Assembly (NCBI GenBank): GCA_964036045.1
Contig: OZ038381.1
Location: forward strand, 128,905,708 to 128,969,707
Length of the DNA: 64,000 nucleotides
DNA from: Eutreptiella sp. 'Long Island Sound 2002'
Lineage: Eukaryota > Euglenozoa > Euglenophyceae > Eutreptiales > Eutreptiaceae
Direction: 5' to 3'
Shown here: piece after piece, positions 44,833 to 55,596 of the stretch
Layout of the letters: each line of letters begins with the position of its first letter
How positions within the stretch are numbered: the stretch's first letter is position 1
Notes under the pieces: generated by a model
What the model was told of the DNA's origin: nothing
What the model saw: the letters and a program-made list of their open reading frames with translations, nothing else
Database searches by the model: none
Position numbers and translations under genes: made by a program

Positions 44833-47107
44833 TGAAGCCGGTTCGGACCCCCGTGGCCATCTTGGGGTCACTTGGGGTGTGTATCTATGTGCCGGCAAGC
44901 CGCCATTGACTGATATCATACTCTCCCGTCCACCTGAACTAACCCGATGTGATAGTGTGATAGGTTTGGCCATTCCGGCTACGAGCGGCCATATTCAGTA
45001 CCGAGGCGCCGCCAGCTGAGATTTATATATCAGAATATCGGGAATCAACAGGGTTTTATTATCATAATGTTTCCGTAATTTTTCAGCCTTTCGTTCTGAT
45101 TGTCAATGTATCGGCGACTGTCAGTTGGCTCGCGATTTTGCGTTAACCGATTGGTTAACTGTTATTTCCAGATATTTTGGCGGAAATCCCGATGAAGGGT
45201 CAGATTTCATCAGTAAAGGGTTCGTTGCTTCCGCAATTTTCTAAATATGCACTCGAAATTTTATTCTGAATTTTTCGCGATGTCGAAATCGGATTTTCGA
45301 CTTCGACATCGCCGCACTTGATTTGGTCTTCTTCGAGTGGTCATACTCTTTTCCCTATGCCCGAATCAGGTTTCCCTTATACTTGCCACCCATTTGACTT
45401 GGAGATATAAGGGAAACAAAAGTGAATCGTGGGACCACTTTGAAGGGCCATATCTACGCGCGAGTGTGAGGAAAGAGAATAAGAAAGGTTGGGTTGCAAG
45501 CGCCTTAGTCTCAACTTAATTTGGGAAGCATCAAACGCCTTTGGTGGGTACACATGCCCGGTGTAGCAAGGGATAATGGTCAAGAGGGTAGAAAGTGATA
45601 TATAACTCTTGGACCGTGCAACCGAATATTTTCTTGCGACTTTCGAGTGTACCGCATGAGTGTTGGGGTTGCATAGATATTTTCTTTGGGTTCCTACGCA
45701 TTTTTAACGTGAAGTTATGTCCATGGAGGGGCATGGCATATCATGGTGGGAGCCACTTTTGAGGGTATGTGTTATATGCATGGTATGTGTTTCGATATGC
45801 TCACGCCCATGTTATATATCTTCGTGTGGCCGAAGAGATGGGGAGCCACACGTGACAAGGGCTTTGCCCATGTCCCAATTGTGGAATTCAAAGCGCTAGA
45901 CTAAGTCTACCGCGTATGTATTGCTCATGGTATGTTTGGCAAAGAGATCCATGAGTGCACGCTCATTTTCATGGGGCATGTAGATATGGGTGGCGAAGGT
46001 ATCTCCATGCGCCCGATTGGGGATCCAAGTGGGGGACTTGTTCGTAAATGGTTCCAATCATTTGTGTATTGAACCATGAGCGGATATCATGGGTGAGCAT
46101 AGAGATATACTATCATGACAACTTTGTATTTGGACATATTTTCATGTTTTTGACCTCATTTTATGCTCATTTTTGTGTTTTAGGTGCTCAACTGGTCGGC
46201 TAACAGTAAAGTGCCTAGAGATCCGTGGACTATGGTATGTTGCTTATATGTTGGCATATGCTTCGGTGTTGCACCTCACCATATGCCGGATCACGTGGTC
46301 ACTTTGGCTTGGCACACGAGGCCTCACAAAATTAGGTCTCAAATTCATGAGTTGACTTGTGAAGCATGTCATGTACATAACCGGAAGGGTTTCGGAGCCA
46401 ATGATGGGATATTCTTGGGCATGGATCTTTGGTCCATATCACCCTTGTATACTACTTTCCGGTTTGACACATTCATGGAGCATTTGGGTAATTGCCGTAT
46501 GCATTTTTGAGTATATTATTGAATATTGAGCACTATGGTGTGTTTTGCCTGATTTTGTTAGGTTGTGAGGTCATCTTCATGGGGCAGTTCTCCAAGCCAA
46601 TTCGACTCCAAGTCCAACCAAAATTATGTCAGGGTAGGGCATGGTCCTGAGTGCCACTCTAGGCCATGACACGCCACCTCCCCTATTGGGCTAGGATTTA
46701 GAGGCTTGGAGGTGAACACATTTTTGGGGTTTGTGTAGTGACTTATGACACATGGCATTCAGCCATCTCATTTGACCTGGTTCAGGGCAATACGTTGGTG
46801 AGTCAAGGGAAGGTCTTGAGTCCAGGGAATGAGGGGTGTATGGCTGTGAATGTGTATGTTTACCTCTTTCCCCAACTTTGCTTTATCTGTGTTCATATGC
46901 CAATTTCAGGGCTTTCTTCCTTGGTGCAATTCTTGTACATGCCCGCCACCGTGAGTCGACCGGTGCGCTGAACGGAAGCCCGCAGTGTGAATTGGATTGT
47001 GGATTGGCTTATTGCTGTATTTGTGGGATCTGGTTGCTGTTCAGGGTTGAAGGAGGATTGTATTTTATTTTCCATATTTTTGGATTTTGGACCCTGGAGT
47101 TTGAGGA

Positions 47108-50100
47108 ATGCAAGCATTGATCCGGAGCAAGGCAGCCGGGATTACAGGCGGAAGGGGCACAGCGGGGGCCGGTCCTGGTAGGGACCTTCTTTATGGTAGC
47201 AGAGGCTTACCTGCTGCCCCTACCTACCGCCGACCCAGGGACTTGGGCCCTTATGAGCCCTGCCCAAGTATGCCCGGGGTGCGTATTGTGGACTCGGTGG
47301 AGACCACGCCGGAGATTGGAGCCATAGAAGAGCCGAGACGTTCAAGAGCATGGCGAACTCCGGAAGGTGAAGCCCGAAGAGAAGTACGACATTCGGGAAG
47401 AGGAGGACTTGACATGGAGGATCTGGTCTCCATGTGTGAGCGTCGCTGCCGAAAGGCATGCAACCTCCGCTCCGCCGCGGAGGACTCTGAGGAGGCCTGC
47501 CATTCAGGCAGCAGTGGAGGACGGGCCCGGCGCTACCGGAAGCGCGGGTCACCCAAGTCCGCGGCAAGGGACGCCGGGGCTATGGACACGGACCCCAGCC
47601 CGGTCAGGCTGTGGGAATCCGAGGGGCACTCCGAGGGCTATCGGACAGCCTACGAGCCACCTTCGGAGTCGGAGATGTCCGCGCCGATCGCCAGGGCGCA
47701 TACGGCCCCCGAGCCCGCCCTGAAGCACGACGCCGAGGGCTTGGAGAGGCCAGCCAGGGCCCGGACGGCACCTGTGCCCCGGCACACGGGACCAGAGACG
47801 GACGCCATAGGCGATACGCCCATGGGCGACGAGTCTGAGGTGCCGGGAACCGCGGGATGTGCCGGATCAGGCGGAAAGCAGGCTGAGTGCCACTGCGAGC
47901 ACGTGTCCTTCCTCATGGGCAAGTACCCAAAGATGGGGATGGACGCCATCGTGCATCGCCTAGACCGCCTGGACAACGCGAAGGACGGTCTAGAGGAAGA
48001 CGTCGCGGGGATCCTGGATGACCAGTCGGCCGCGGAGAAAGACATGGAGGAGCTGCGAGCGGAACGGGACCGGTACCGGGAGAATCTGGAGCTGGCCCTG
48101 GAGAAGCAGCAGCGAGTCGTGGACAGCCTCCTCCGACTGGTGGAGGACATGTCTGGACGCCTGAAAAGGCTAGAGGAGCTACAGCCCCTCGCCTCGGGTC
48201 CGGAGCTCCCGGCAAAGCCGGCCACGGCAGAGCTGGTGGAGCGGGTTAAGACCCTCAGGAGCGCCATGGATAAACCCATGGGCGGCCCTGCAGAGGCACC
48301 CTACGCGCCTCCGCGTGTTGACCCGGGTGCGCTGCCTTTTGTTCCCATGTTCAGCGAATCCACAATGCTCGGGGAACAAACGGCGCCGGCTGGGTCCATG
48401 CGGGAAGGGCACGCAACCACGGACCGGAGGAGCCTGACGGTACAGATGTCCCATGCCACCCAGGGTCCACCGCCCACTACGACTGCCTATGCAGTTTATG
48501 CGGAAGAGGAGATCCAGAGCCAGACCATGCAGGGGCGAACCATGGGAAGCGCCGAAGGACATGGTTGAGGTCATCCAGGCGGAAACCTGTGGGCGAAGGA
48601 CCCCAATACGGGGATATGGACGGCCGATGGAGCAAGTCATTCCCGCATTCCAAACCCCATGGGTTCAGGCCCAACTGGACCGCACTCCATGGAGGAGAGG
48701 GATGTACGGGGAGTGTACTCACACCCCCCGGCCACAGGTGGTATCCGTCTCGGTGGAGTGGTGGCTGGGGACGTCGGAGACGCCATCAGGATTGACGACC
48801 TCAGGGGAATCAAAATCCCCTACTACGATGGCAACCCCTCCAACCTGGATGACTTCATCCTGGATTGGGAGGACTTTGCCGAGGAGGTTGTCGGTGAGAT
48901 GCGGGGAGCGCCGCGGGACAAGTGGGTATGCCGGACATTGCCACACCGGCTGGCGCAGGACCTGAAGGAGGAGCTGCGGGATCAGATCCGGGAAGGACTG
49001 ATCCGTACGGAGCAGGCCTGCCTCCAGTGGTTGGAGGATGAGGAGCGGGTGGACGCTCCGAACCAGAAGCTGGAGGACTTATGGTCCATCCCGCTGCCGC
49101 TGGACCGCGGTGAGTTGCGGGTCCGGGAGTGGAACCGGTATCTGCGGAAGTACCGCAGATGCCTCAAGCTGGTGGAGGACTGAAACGAGGCCAGCGAGAT
49201 CCGCCACTTGCTGAAGGACGTCCTCCCCGGCAACTGGAAGAGGAGAGTTGAGGACGAAGAGAAGAAGAGAGCGAAGAAGCGCGTGGCGGTAAGGATCATG
49301 GCGGAGAAGGATACCCATGCGGGTATCATGGAGTTCTTCAGGAGGAACCTGGGCGAGCCCAACCGGATGATGGGATTGAAGAACGCCGTGTACGTGGAGG
49401 TATTTGGAGACTCCATTGGGCAAAGGTTGCTGCGCCTCAACAACGTGGAGTGGAGGCGCGGGGAGCCGCTGAGGATGCAGGTCATCTTCGCCCGCATGAG
49501 CCTGGACGAGATCGTGAAGTACATCACGGTGGAGTTGAAGCTCAATGCGAAGAACGAGGCCCACGTGCAGGATCGACATGGTCATGGACAACGAGGCCAC
49601 CGAGAAGACCGCCATCATCGAGAGATCCAGGAGGACACGGCCAACTCCGCGGAGGATGGTAGTGGAAGTGGCCAAGATCACTGGTCCCGGGAGGATCACG
49701 AGGAGGCCCATTTCTTCGCGTTTGTGGCGCACAACGTGAGGGACCATGGGCAGGATCGGTCCAGATGGAGCCGGATGGGACCCAAGAAGGGGAACGCGCC
49801 AAGGAGGATCGGGAACCCACCGCTCTCGTTCCGGGAGTACAGGTCTCAGCACGACGGGTGCTGGGTCTGTTATGGCAAGGGAAACAACCATGCACATGAC
49901 CACCGTCAGTGCAAGGTGTATGAGGCGGACAAGAAGGCCTACTTCGCCGCCCACCCCGAGAAGAAGCCCAAGGAGCAGCGGATTTCCGATTGGAAGGCGA
50001 AGGGCGGAGACGGGGGAAAAGGCCAAGGCAAAGGCCAAGAGAAAGGCGGAGGAAGAGGCTATGGTGGTGGACCTGGCCAAGATCGACGAGTGAGGTCGAT

Positions 50101-50215
50101 CGAGGAGGTTGCTGAGGACATGTTGAGGACGTTGGAGGAAGTCAAAGCCCAGCAACGTGGCGGACAAAGTCCTGGCGGATCGCAGCCGGAAGGGGCTGCG
50201 GGAAGTCAAGTCTAG
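47108..50215 (+). pseudogene. gag: gag of element A, with frame shifts and a stop
   Basis: Residues 1-270 are Arg/Glu/Pro-rich and disordered. Residues ~275-360 form a coiled coil (MEELRAERDRYRENLELALE). The frame shifts near 48,540 and returns near 48,715. The capsid-like part then follows (IPYYDGNPSNLDDFILDWED near 48,820, typical of retrotransposon gag) and the RYLRKYRRCLKLVED segment. A TGA at 49,181 breaks it; downstream coding stays in the same frame. A zinc knuckle with odd spacing, CWVCYGKGNNHAHDHRQC, lies near 49,860. A Gly/Lys-rich tail ends at an amber codon, 50,213-50,215. Pol continues in the same frame. Confidence 0.85.
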
Positions 50216-50428
50216 AGAAGCTCCCACACGAGTGGGACCTCGGAGGTCTCTCCTCCGAAAATCAGTGGAATCCCAGAGGAAGCGAAGGCACATCGGGTGC
50301 TGAAGAAGGCTCCAGAAGAGCCAAAACCACTGAGCTTCGCCACTCCCAACCCCTGGAGCGCCCTGCCAAGGGAAGTACATGTGGGTACGTGACATGGCAA
50401 GAAGGAAGGAGCGACCACGGAGAGCCCC

Positions 50429-52617
50429 GTGGACGGGCAGGACCAACCCAAGATCTACACCATCCGTGACTATACCCTTGAAGTCCTGATGCACCCGGAC
50501 GTGCTAGAGTTGCATGCCGTGAGAGTCGTCCATACACCTCATGGCGAGGAGCGGCAGTTGCACTTGAAAGTGCGAGTACGGTGCGGACGAGAGGAGAAGG
50601 TGGTGGATGTGTTGGTGGATACGGGTGCCCAGGTGAGCCTGGTCCGGAGAGGGTTGTTCAAGGAGGAACTCCTGCAGCCCAGCCGGAGACCGGTCCGCCT
50701 GAAGGTCGCCAACGGAGAGATTATGGGTGGTGGCACCCATGAAGCCACTATCAGTATGGAATTCTGGGAACATGAGCGCTTGAACCGCCCTGATCAGGCG
50801 AGGAGAAGCACTCTATCCGGGAACTTCTATGTGGCCGACATTACAGATTGGTATATGATCATGGGGTATGACTTCATGGTGGCAAACGCCATTGTAGCCC
50901 TTCCCCATCGCGCAACGCTGGTCCGGGAGGATGATGAATGCCTCACATGGCTGTCCAGGGACTATGCATGCGGATCATCCCAATGGAATGCTGAGGAAGA
51001 GGATCGAATCGTCCAAGCGGTGCAAGCTGTGGGTGCCAAGTCCAGAGGAGACCGCGGAGTTCAACTCAGTGAGTATGGAATGGCGCCGCAGGTGTACGAC
51101 AGGATGATCCAGACGCTGGGAGCCGAAACGCCCGAGACGGACGTCTTCGCTTCCCGGGATGCCCCACTTTTGCGGAAGTGTAGGAGGCATTGGCATCGGG
51201 GAGACTCAGCCTGGCATAGGCATTGGGGTTTGAAGGAGTGGGGGCCCATGTATTGGCATGGCTCCCTGAATAATACCAGACGTACGGTGGAGAAGATCGT
51301 CGCGGATAGGGCGAAGGGGATCCTGGTCATAACCGGCATAGGATCCACCCCATGTCCGCTGGAGGGTCTCAAGTCGACGCTGGACTCCATCACCCTGAAC
51401 GAGATGTCATTCGGGCCAGAGGAGGAGTTGTTCATCGATGCCAAGGGTGTATCAATGCCCTCCCCGGGTCAAGCATGGGGCACCAAGGCTTTCCTGGTGG
51501 ATGGGGCACAAGCCCAGCCCACGGGTGATGAAGCATTCATCCGTAGGGTGGAGGCGGTGCCCATGAAGGTCATGTTTGAGCCCAAGGAGGGGACGGATCA
51601 GCCAATTGATGGCATTGACGTCCTGTCCCACGCCGAGATCGATGACGTCGTCAACTACATGCGGATGGGGATGCACGACTGTGTGGCAGCCCAGAAGAGG
51701 CGGGCCATGGTCACATCTCCGCATTGGTGGGATGATAAGATGTTGGTCACCGGCAAGTACGAGAAGGATGAGTTCGTGGCGAGGGTCATGGATCACATCG
51801 CGGACCAACACGACGGTCCGGTTGGGTCGGACCCACCAACGTGGGGTTTTCCAAGAGTGGGAACAGGTAGCGACGAGCACCAGCCCGCGGCCGCAAATTG
51901 TCGAAGATTATCGGTGGGAATCGCGACCCACGACGATGAAGACGGCATATCGGACGAGGAGAAGTCAGACTCGGATCCAGATGAGGCCTATACCGCAGTG
52001 CGGTCGGTTGTATCAATACCGAAGCAAGCGGCTGAAGAGGTTCAGGAGAACCCGAAGGTCGCCGAGCTGAAGGAGAGGCTGATCAATGCCTAACCGCGGC
52101 TATTCAGTGGCGTCACCAACAAGAACCCTCCGGATCGTGGGAGGTTTGGAACAGGGAGGATCAAGCTGAAGCCGAACCCCAAGATCTATCGTCATCGGGA
52201 GTACCAAATTCAGGGCGATCGTGCCGAGGCCATGAAGAAGCTGTTGGCCGAGTTCATTGAGCGGGGATGGATCGAACTCTCCGACAGTGAGTGGGCCAGC
52301 CCAGCCTTCATCGTGCCCAAGAAGGAGAAGGGCGAGTCGAGGTTGGTGGTTGATTACAGAGGTTTGAACGAGCAGACCGAGCACGACTCGTACTCGCTTC
52401 CCCTGATCGACTCCATCCCCCAAAAGCAACAGAAAAAGCGGATTTTCACGGTGTTAGAGCTGAAACACGGCTATCACCAGATGCCGCTACACCCGGACTC
52501 CAGGCCCTGCACAGCGATGTCGACGCCGCTGGGGCCCATGCATTGGAAAGTGGTGCCTATGGGCGCCAAGAATGGCAACGCCGCTTTCCAGCGCATGATG
52601 GAGGACCTACTCGGTAC
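50429..52617 (+). pseudogene. pol: pol of element A, first part: protease, Dam-like domain, RT fingers/palm
   Basis: Same frame as gag; TGA at 50,391 and TAA at 52,091 interrupt it. The aspartic protease site is VDVLVDTGAQVSLV (Asp at residue ~64), with YMIMGYDFM downstream. At residues ~235-350 is a block beginning TDVFASRDAP whose layout matches the Dam-methylase-like domain of element B. The catalytic Asn-Pro-Pro-Phe is replaced here (MYWHGSLNN). RT starts near 52,232: WIELSDSEWASPAFIVPKK, RLVVDYRGLNEQ, GYHQMPLHPDSR and the NAAFQRMMEDLLG just before the insertion of element B. The YxDD box lies on the other side of B. Confidence 0.88.
52613..52617 (+). repeat. Target-site duplication of element B, left
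   Basis: GGTAC here, GGTCC at 63,726-63,730. Removing B and one copy restores an in-frame LLG-PVRD in the RT of A. Confidence 0.75.
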
Positions 52618-53342
52618 AGTAAGAAAAAGTCACTGCCATGTCTTTCTTGGAGGGCTTGATCCAGGCTAAGCCCCCCTTAAAACACTTTGTTGATGCTGAG
52701 ACAAACTTAAGTGTTTTTATCTCTCTTTTGTTGCCTAAAGTACACTTTCTCAAAGTAACTAGGGTTGTGACCCTAGCCCCCCCATGAAGTTCACCCCTAC
52801 CACTCAACTGAGCGGAGGTACCTTCCTTCATGGAGGTCATACCAAAATAAATCAGGAATATCATGCTTGTGGGCCTTGGAGGTTAAGCCTAAGTGGTCTC
52901 CCACCCCAAGACCCCTATACTCAATTGATTCTACCACTTATTGTGGTCCTACTTTGTAACTGTTTCTGAATTCAGTTGCTTGGCCAAGTCATTTTCTGTG
53001 TGGTCCTGACATCTATGCCCCTCAGTCCTAACCAGCACCATTTCACCCAAAAGAGTGCACATGAAGTGCCTATTGCAACCTCTGAGGCTAGAGTCTGACC
53101 AATTTTCATATAAAACCTTTTGCTTTACCCATTTGTGATTGAATCTATGTTCATATACCTGCTTTGTCTATCTGCAGCCCTTCTGTGTTACACTGGATTC
53201 CAAAACCAATCATTGATTTCATTGATTCGATCCATATTCAGTCCTTGCTCTACTTGCTGCTTTGGTTTGGGGTTTTCAACTACAAAACCAACTTGCAGGA
53301 ATACATCAAAAGACCTAGGGCATAATTCAAGGACATCTTTCC
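52618..53342 (+). repeat. Element B 5' LTR
   Basis: Has a hairpin CTAGGGT-TGTG-ACCCTAG (52,759-52,776). The homologous site in B' is a perfect 18-bp palindrome. The piggyBac-type target TTAA used in B' is intact here at 52,707-52,710. Confidence 0.93.
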
Positions 53343-53352
53343 GGTAGCAGAG
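53343..53352 (+). other. Primer-binding site of element B
   Basis: GGTAGCAGAG, complementary to the 3' end of initiator tRNA-Met without its terminal A. Confidence 0.8.
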
Positions 53353-53420
53353 ACAGTCCCTTGAGACCTTTTGAACCGACCCTGAGAAGTGCAGAACAAA
53401 AGCTCAACAACAAGTCCATA

Positions 53421-55493
53421 ATGTCCACACCAAGTGTAAGGACCTGGCCTATCCGAACTGTCCAAGTACAAATGGGCAGTGTGGTCCACCCAATGAGTGA
53501 ACCACCACACCGAGCACCACATCACCTCAGTGGCGCATCTGGGTCCCAAGGAGATCCAGAACGCAGAAGGGCGGAGAAGAATAAAGGCCTTACCACCGAG
53601 GCCTTAGCAGCACACGGTGGAGACAGCTTCAGTCACCTCCACAGACGTGTGGCTGCTTCAGTATCACGATCCAATTGCCCAGCTTCATCCTCAACTGCCA
53701 TTGAAGGACCTGAGGAATATGAGAAGCTGAAGATGAAGATGGATGAGTACATCATGCACGATGAGTACTACAAATCCATCCGTGGGGAAGATGGAGAGGA
53801 ACCACTGGCTGTACATGGGTCCAGACCACGTACGGATCTAGGGTCCTACTCACACTCAGGCCCTCCGTCTACTGCATCCCTGCCAAGACGACTACGACCT
53901 GAGTACCCAACCCCAAGGGCTCCCGAAGTGGGCCCAACACGAGTCGAAGAACATCATCCAAGGCCAACCTACGGTGCCCTGGATCAAACGGCCGAGCTGC
54001 TGGCCAAATTCCTGTCTGGATCAGAAGATCCAGATGTGACGGCCTTATCAGAGGCCATTAAGGCTAAACTGGGTATTGCAGAACCCTTACCCAAGCCTGA
54101 GTTCCTCTCTCTCTCTCCAGGGCTGAGTACCCTGGCCGAAGATCTCAAGAGATCGAGGGTCTCAAGGCTGTTGCCTAAGGTTACCTGCCCCAGCCCCTTT
54201 CACCCCCGTGCCAGGACTGTGCCTATGGCGGACCTACAGGACGTGCCTGTCACAGAGAGTGAGAGAAGAGGGCTGTCAGCCCTGGCCCCACTTGCCGGCG
54301 TGTCGCCTTCAGGCCTAACTCCAGGGGGTGGGAAGATGGGCAGACCAATTGCCCAGGCGAACATCCAGCTGGAACTGCCGGAGTTCGACCCTAAAAACCT
54401 GCCTGAATGGGCTGAAGAATTTGCGGAGTTCCTTTTGTTGACTGGCCAATCCCATGTGGATGTGGCCACCAAATGTTCACTGCTAAAACGCTCATGCAAA
54501 AAGAAATTTTTGCAAAAACAGGTCAAACAGATTGTGAAAACCTGTTCTACTTGGGCGGAGGTACTCCTGAGGTTAGAGAAAACATTCCCAGTCTATGAGA
54601 CTGACCTCAGCGTACGCACACAAATCGAGGAGCTACCTATGCTCCCGGAGTTTCCATCCGCTGCGCGAATTTCTGAGTATGTGTGCGACATGGAGTACTT
54701 ATTTTCGAGGATGAATGTGGGCTCCTACGGAGCCACTGAGCCCCACCTGTGGCTCATGAGTAAGATCCCCCAGCGTACGTGGGATGATTGCCGCTCAACC
54801 TCTGAGAGGAAGAGCAGGACCCACTCGTATGATACACTGGTGGATCTCTTGATTGAGCTAGCTCTTGAGAGAGAGAACGACTCCCACATGGAGAAGTTCC
54901 TCAAGAAGCATTTGGGACGAGGTGGTACCCCTACCCCTGAACGTGGCGAAGGGAAGGGGCATAAAAATCCCACTAACACCAACCAGGGAGGCGGTAAAGG
55001 GAGGGGCAACCTACGTGCCATGAACGAGGTTCCAACTGATGCAGGCACCCCCCCCCTGTTTTACTGCCGACCTGTCAATGACAAGGGGGGACCTTGTCAT
55101 GCCTCTGACTGCGATCTCCGCAGTGGCTGTATGCTGCAGATGAAACGTCAGCAGCATACTAAAGATGGGAAAACTGTGACCCATCAGGACCACTTCAGGT
55201 GTACCATCACCTGTGGTTACTGTGGCAAGCGTCGTCACTATGAGGACGAATGCCACATCAAGAAACGCGAGAGTGACAAACTCAACCGTCAGGAGGCGGA
55301 GCGCCAGAAGAACCCGACGCCCGCCAGAAATCCCCCGAATGGGGATAAAGGTAAAGGAGGTGGCAAGGGGGGTGGTAAGACTGGACCCCCTAACCCCCAG
55401 GAGGCGCTCATCAGCGCCCGTTGCTACGCCTACTCCTGCTGCTACACCCGCTCCTGCCGCAGGTGTCCCCCAGAAGCGCCCCCAAGGGGATAA
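53421..55493 (+). CDS. gag: Gag polyprotein of element B
   Basis: ATG at 53,421 (MSTPSVRTWPIRTVQVQMGS). The N-terminal half is Ser/Pro/Glu-rich. The capsid-like part is near residues 310-520 (LELPEFDPKNLPEWAEEF, SAARISEYVCDMEYLFSRMN, RENDSHMEKFLKKHLGRG). A perfect CX2CX4HX4C zinc knuckle, CGYCGKRRHYEDEC, lies near 55,210-55,250 and would bind the packaged RNA. After a Gly/Lys stretch this frame ends at 55,493 with Cys-rich residues unlike the rest. The neighbouring frame carries a better tail (KKRRLAWMAKSLMAAGVDV) ending at the amber codon at 55,594. Either a one-base loss near 55,400-55,480 or programmed slippage separates them. Confidence 0.9.
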   Translation: MSTPSVRTWPIRTVQVQMGSVVHPMSEPPHRAPHHLSGASGSQGDPERRRAEKNKGLTTEALAAHGGDSFSHLHRRVAASVSRSNCPASSSTAIEGPEEYEKLKMKMDEYIMHDEYYKSIRGEDGEEPLAVHGSRPRTDLGSYSHSGPPSTASLPRRLRPEYPTPRAPEVGPTRVEEHHPRPTYGALDQTAELLAKFLSGSEDPDVTALSEAIKAKLGIAEPLPKPEFLSLSPGLSTLAEDLKRSRVSRLLPKVTCPSPFHPRARTVPMADLQDVPVTESERRGLSALAPLAGVSPSGLTPGGGKMGRPIAQANIQLELPEFDPKNLPEWAEEFAEFLLLTGQSHVDVATKCSLLKRSCKKKFLQKQVKQIVKTCSTWAEVLLRLEKTFPVYETDLSVRTQIEELPMLPEFPSAARISEYVCDMEYLFSRMNVGSYGATEPHLWLMSKIPQRTWDDCRSTSERKSRTHSYDTLVDLLIELALERENDSHMEKFLKKHLGRGGTPTPERGEGKGHKNPTNTNQGGGKGRGNLRAMNEVPTDAGTPPLFYCRPVNDKGGPCHASDCDLRSGCMLQMKRQQHTKDGKTVTHQDHFRCTITCGYCGKRRHYEDECHIKKRESDKLNRQEAERQKNPTPARNPPNGDKGKGGGKGGGKTGPPNPQEALISARCYAYSCCYTRSCRRCPPEAPPRG

Positions 55494-55593
55494 CGCTACC
55501 CCTGAGGGGAATAATTCTAAGAAGAGGCGCTTGGCCTGGATGGCCAAGTCCCTCATGGCTGCAGGAGTGGATGTGAAATTCCCTGATGAGGAA

Positions 55594-55596
55594 TAG
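55594..55596 (+). promoter_or_regulatory. Amber codon between gag tail and pol, possible readthrough site
   Basis: GAA-UAG-GGGGGC, in the same frame as pol. A G-rich stretch follows, as at known gag-pol readthrough sites. Element A also has an amber codon (50,213) between gag and pol in one frame. Confidence 0.45.

Noticed and set aside
45000-47000. Small + ORFs before gag of element A (for example 46,173-46,510)
   Set aside because: They recur in copy 1 only as part of the collinear leader, are short, and lack any domain.
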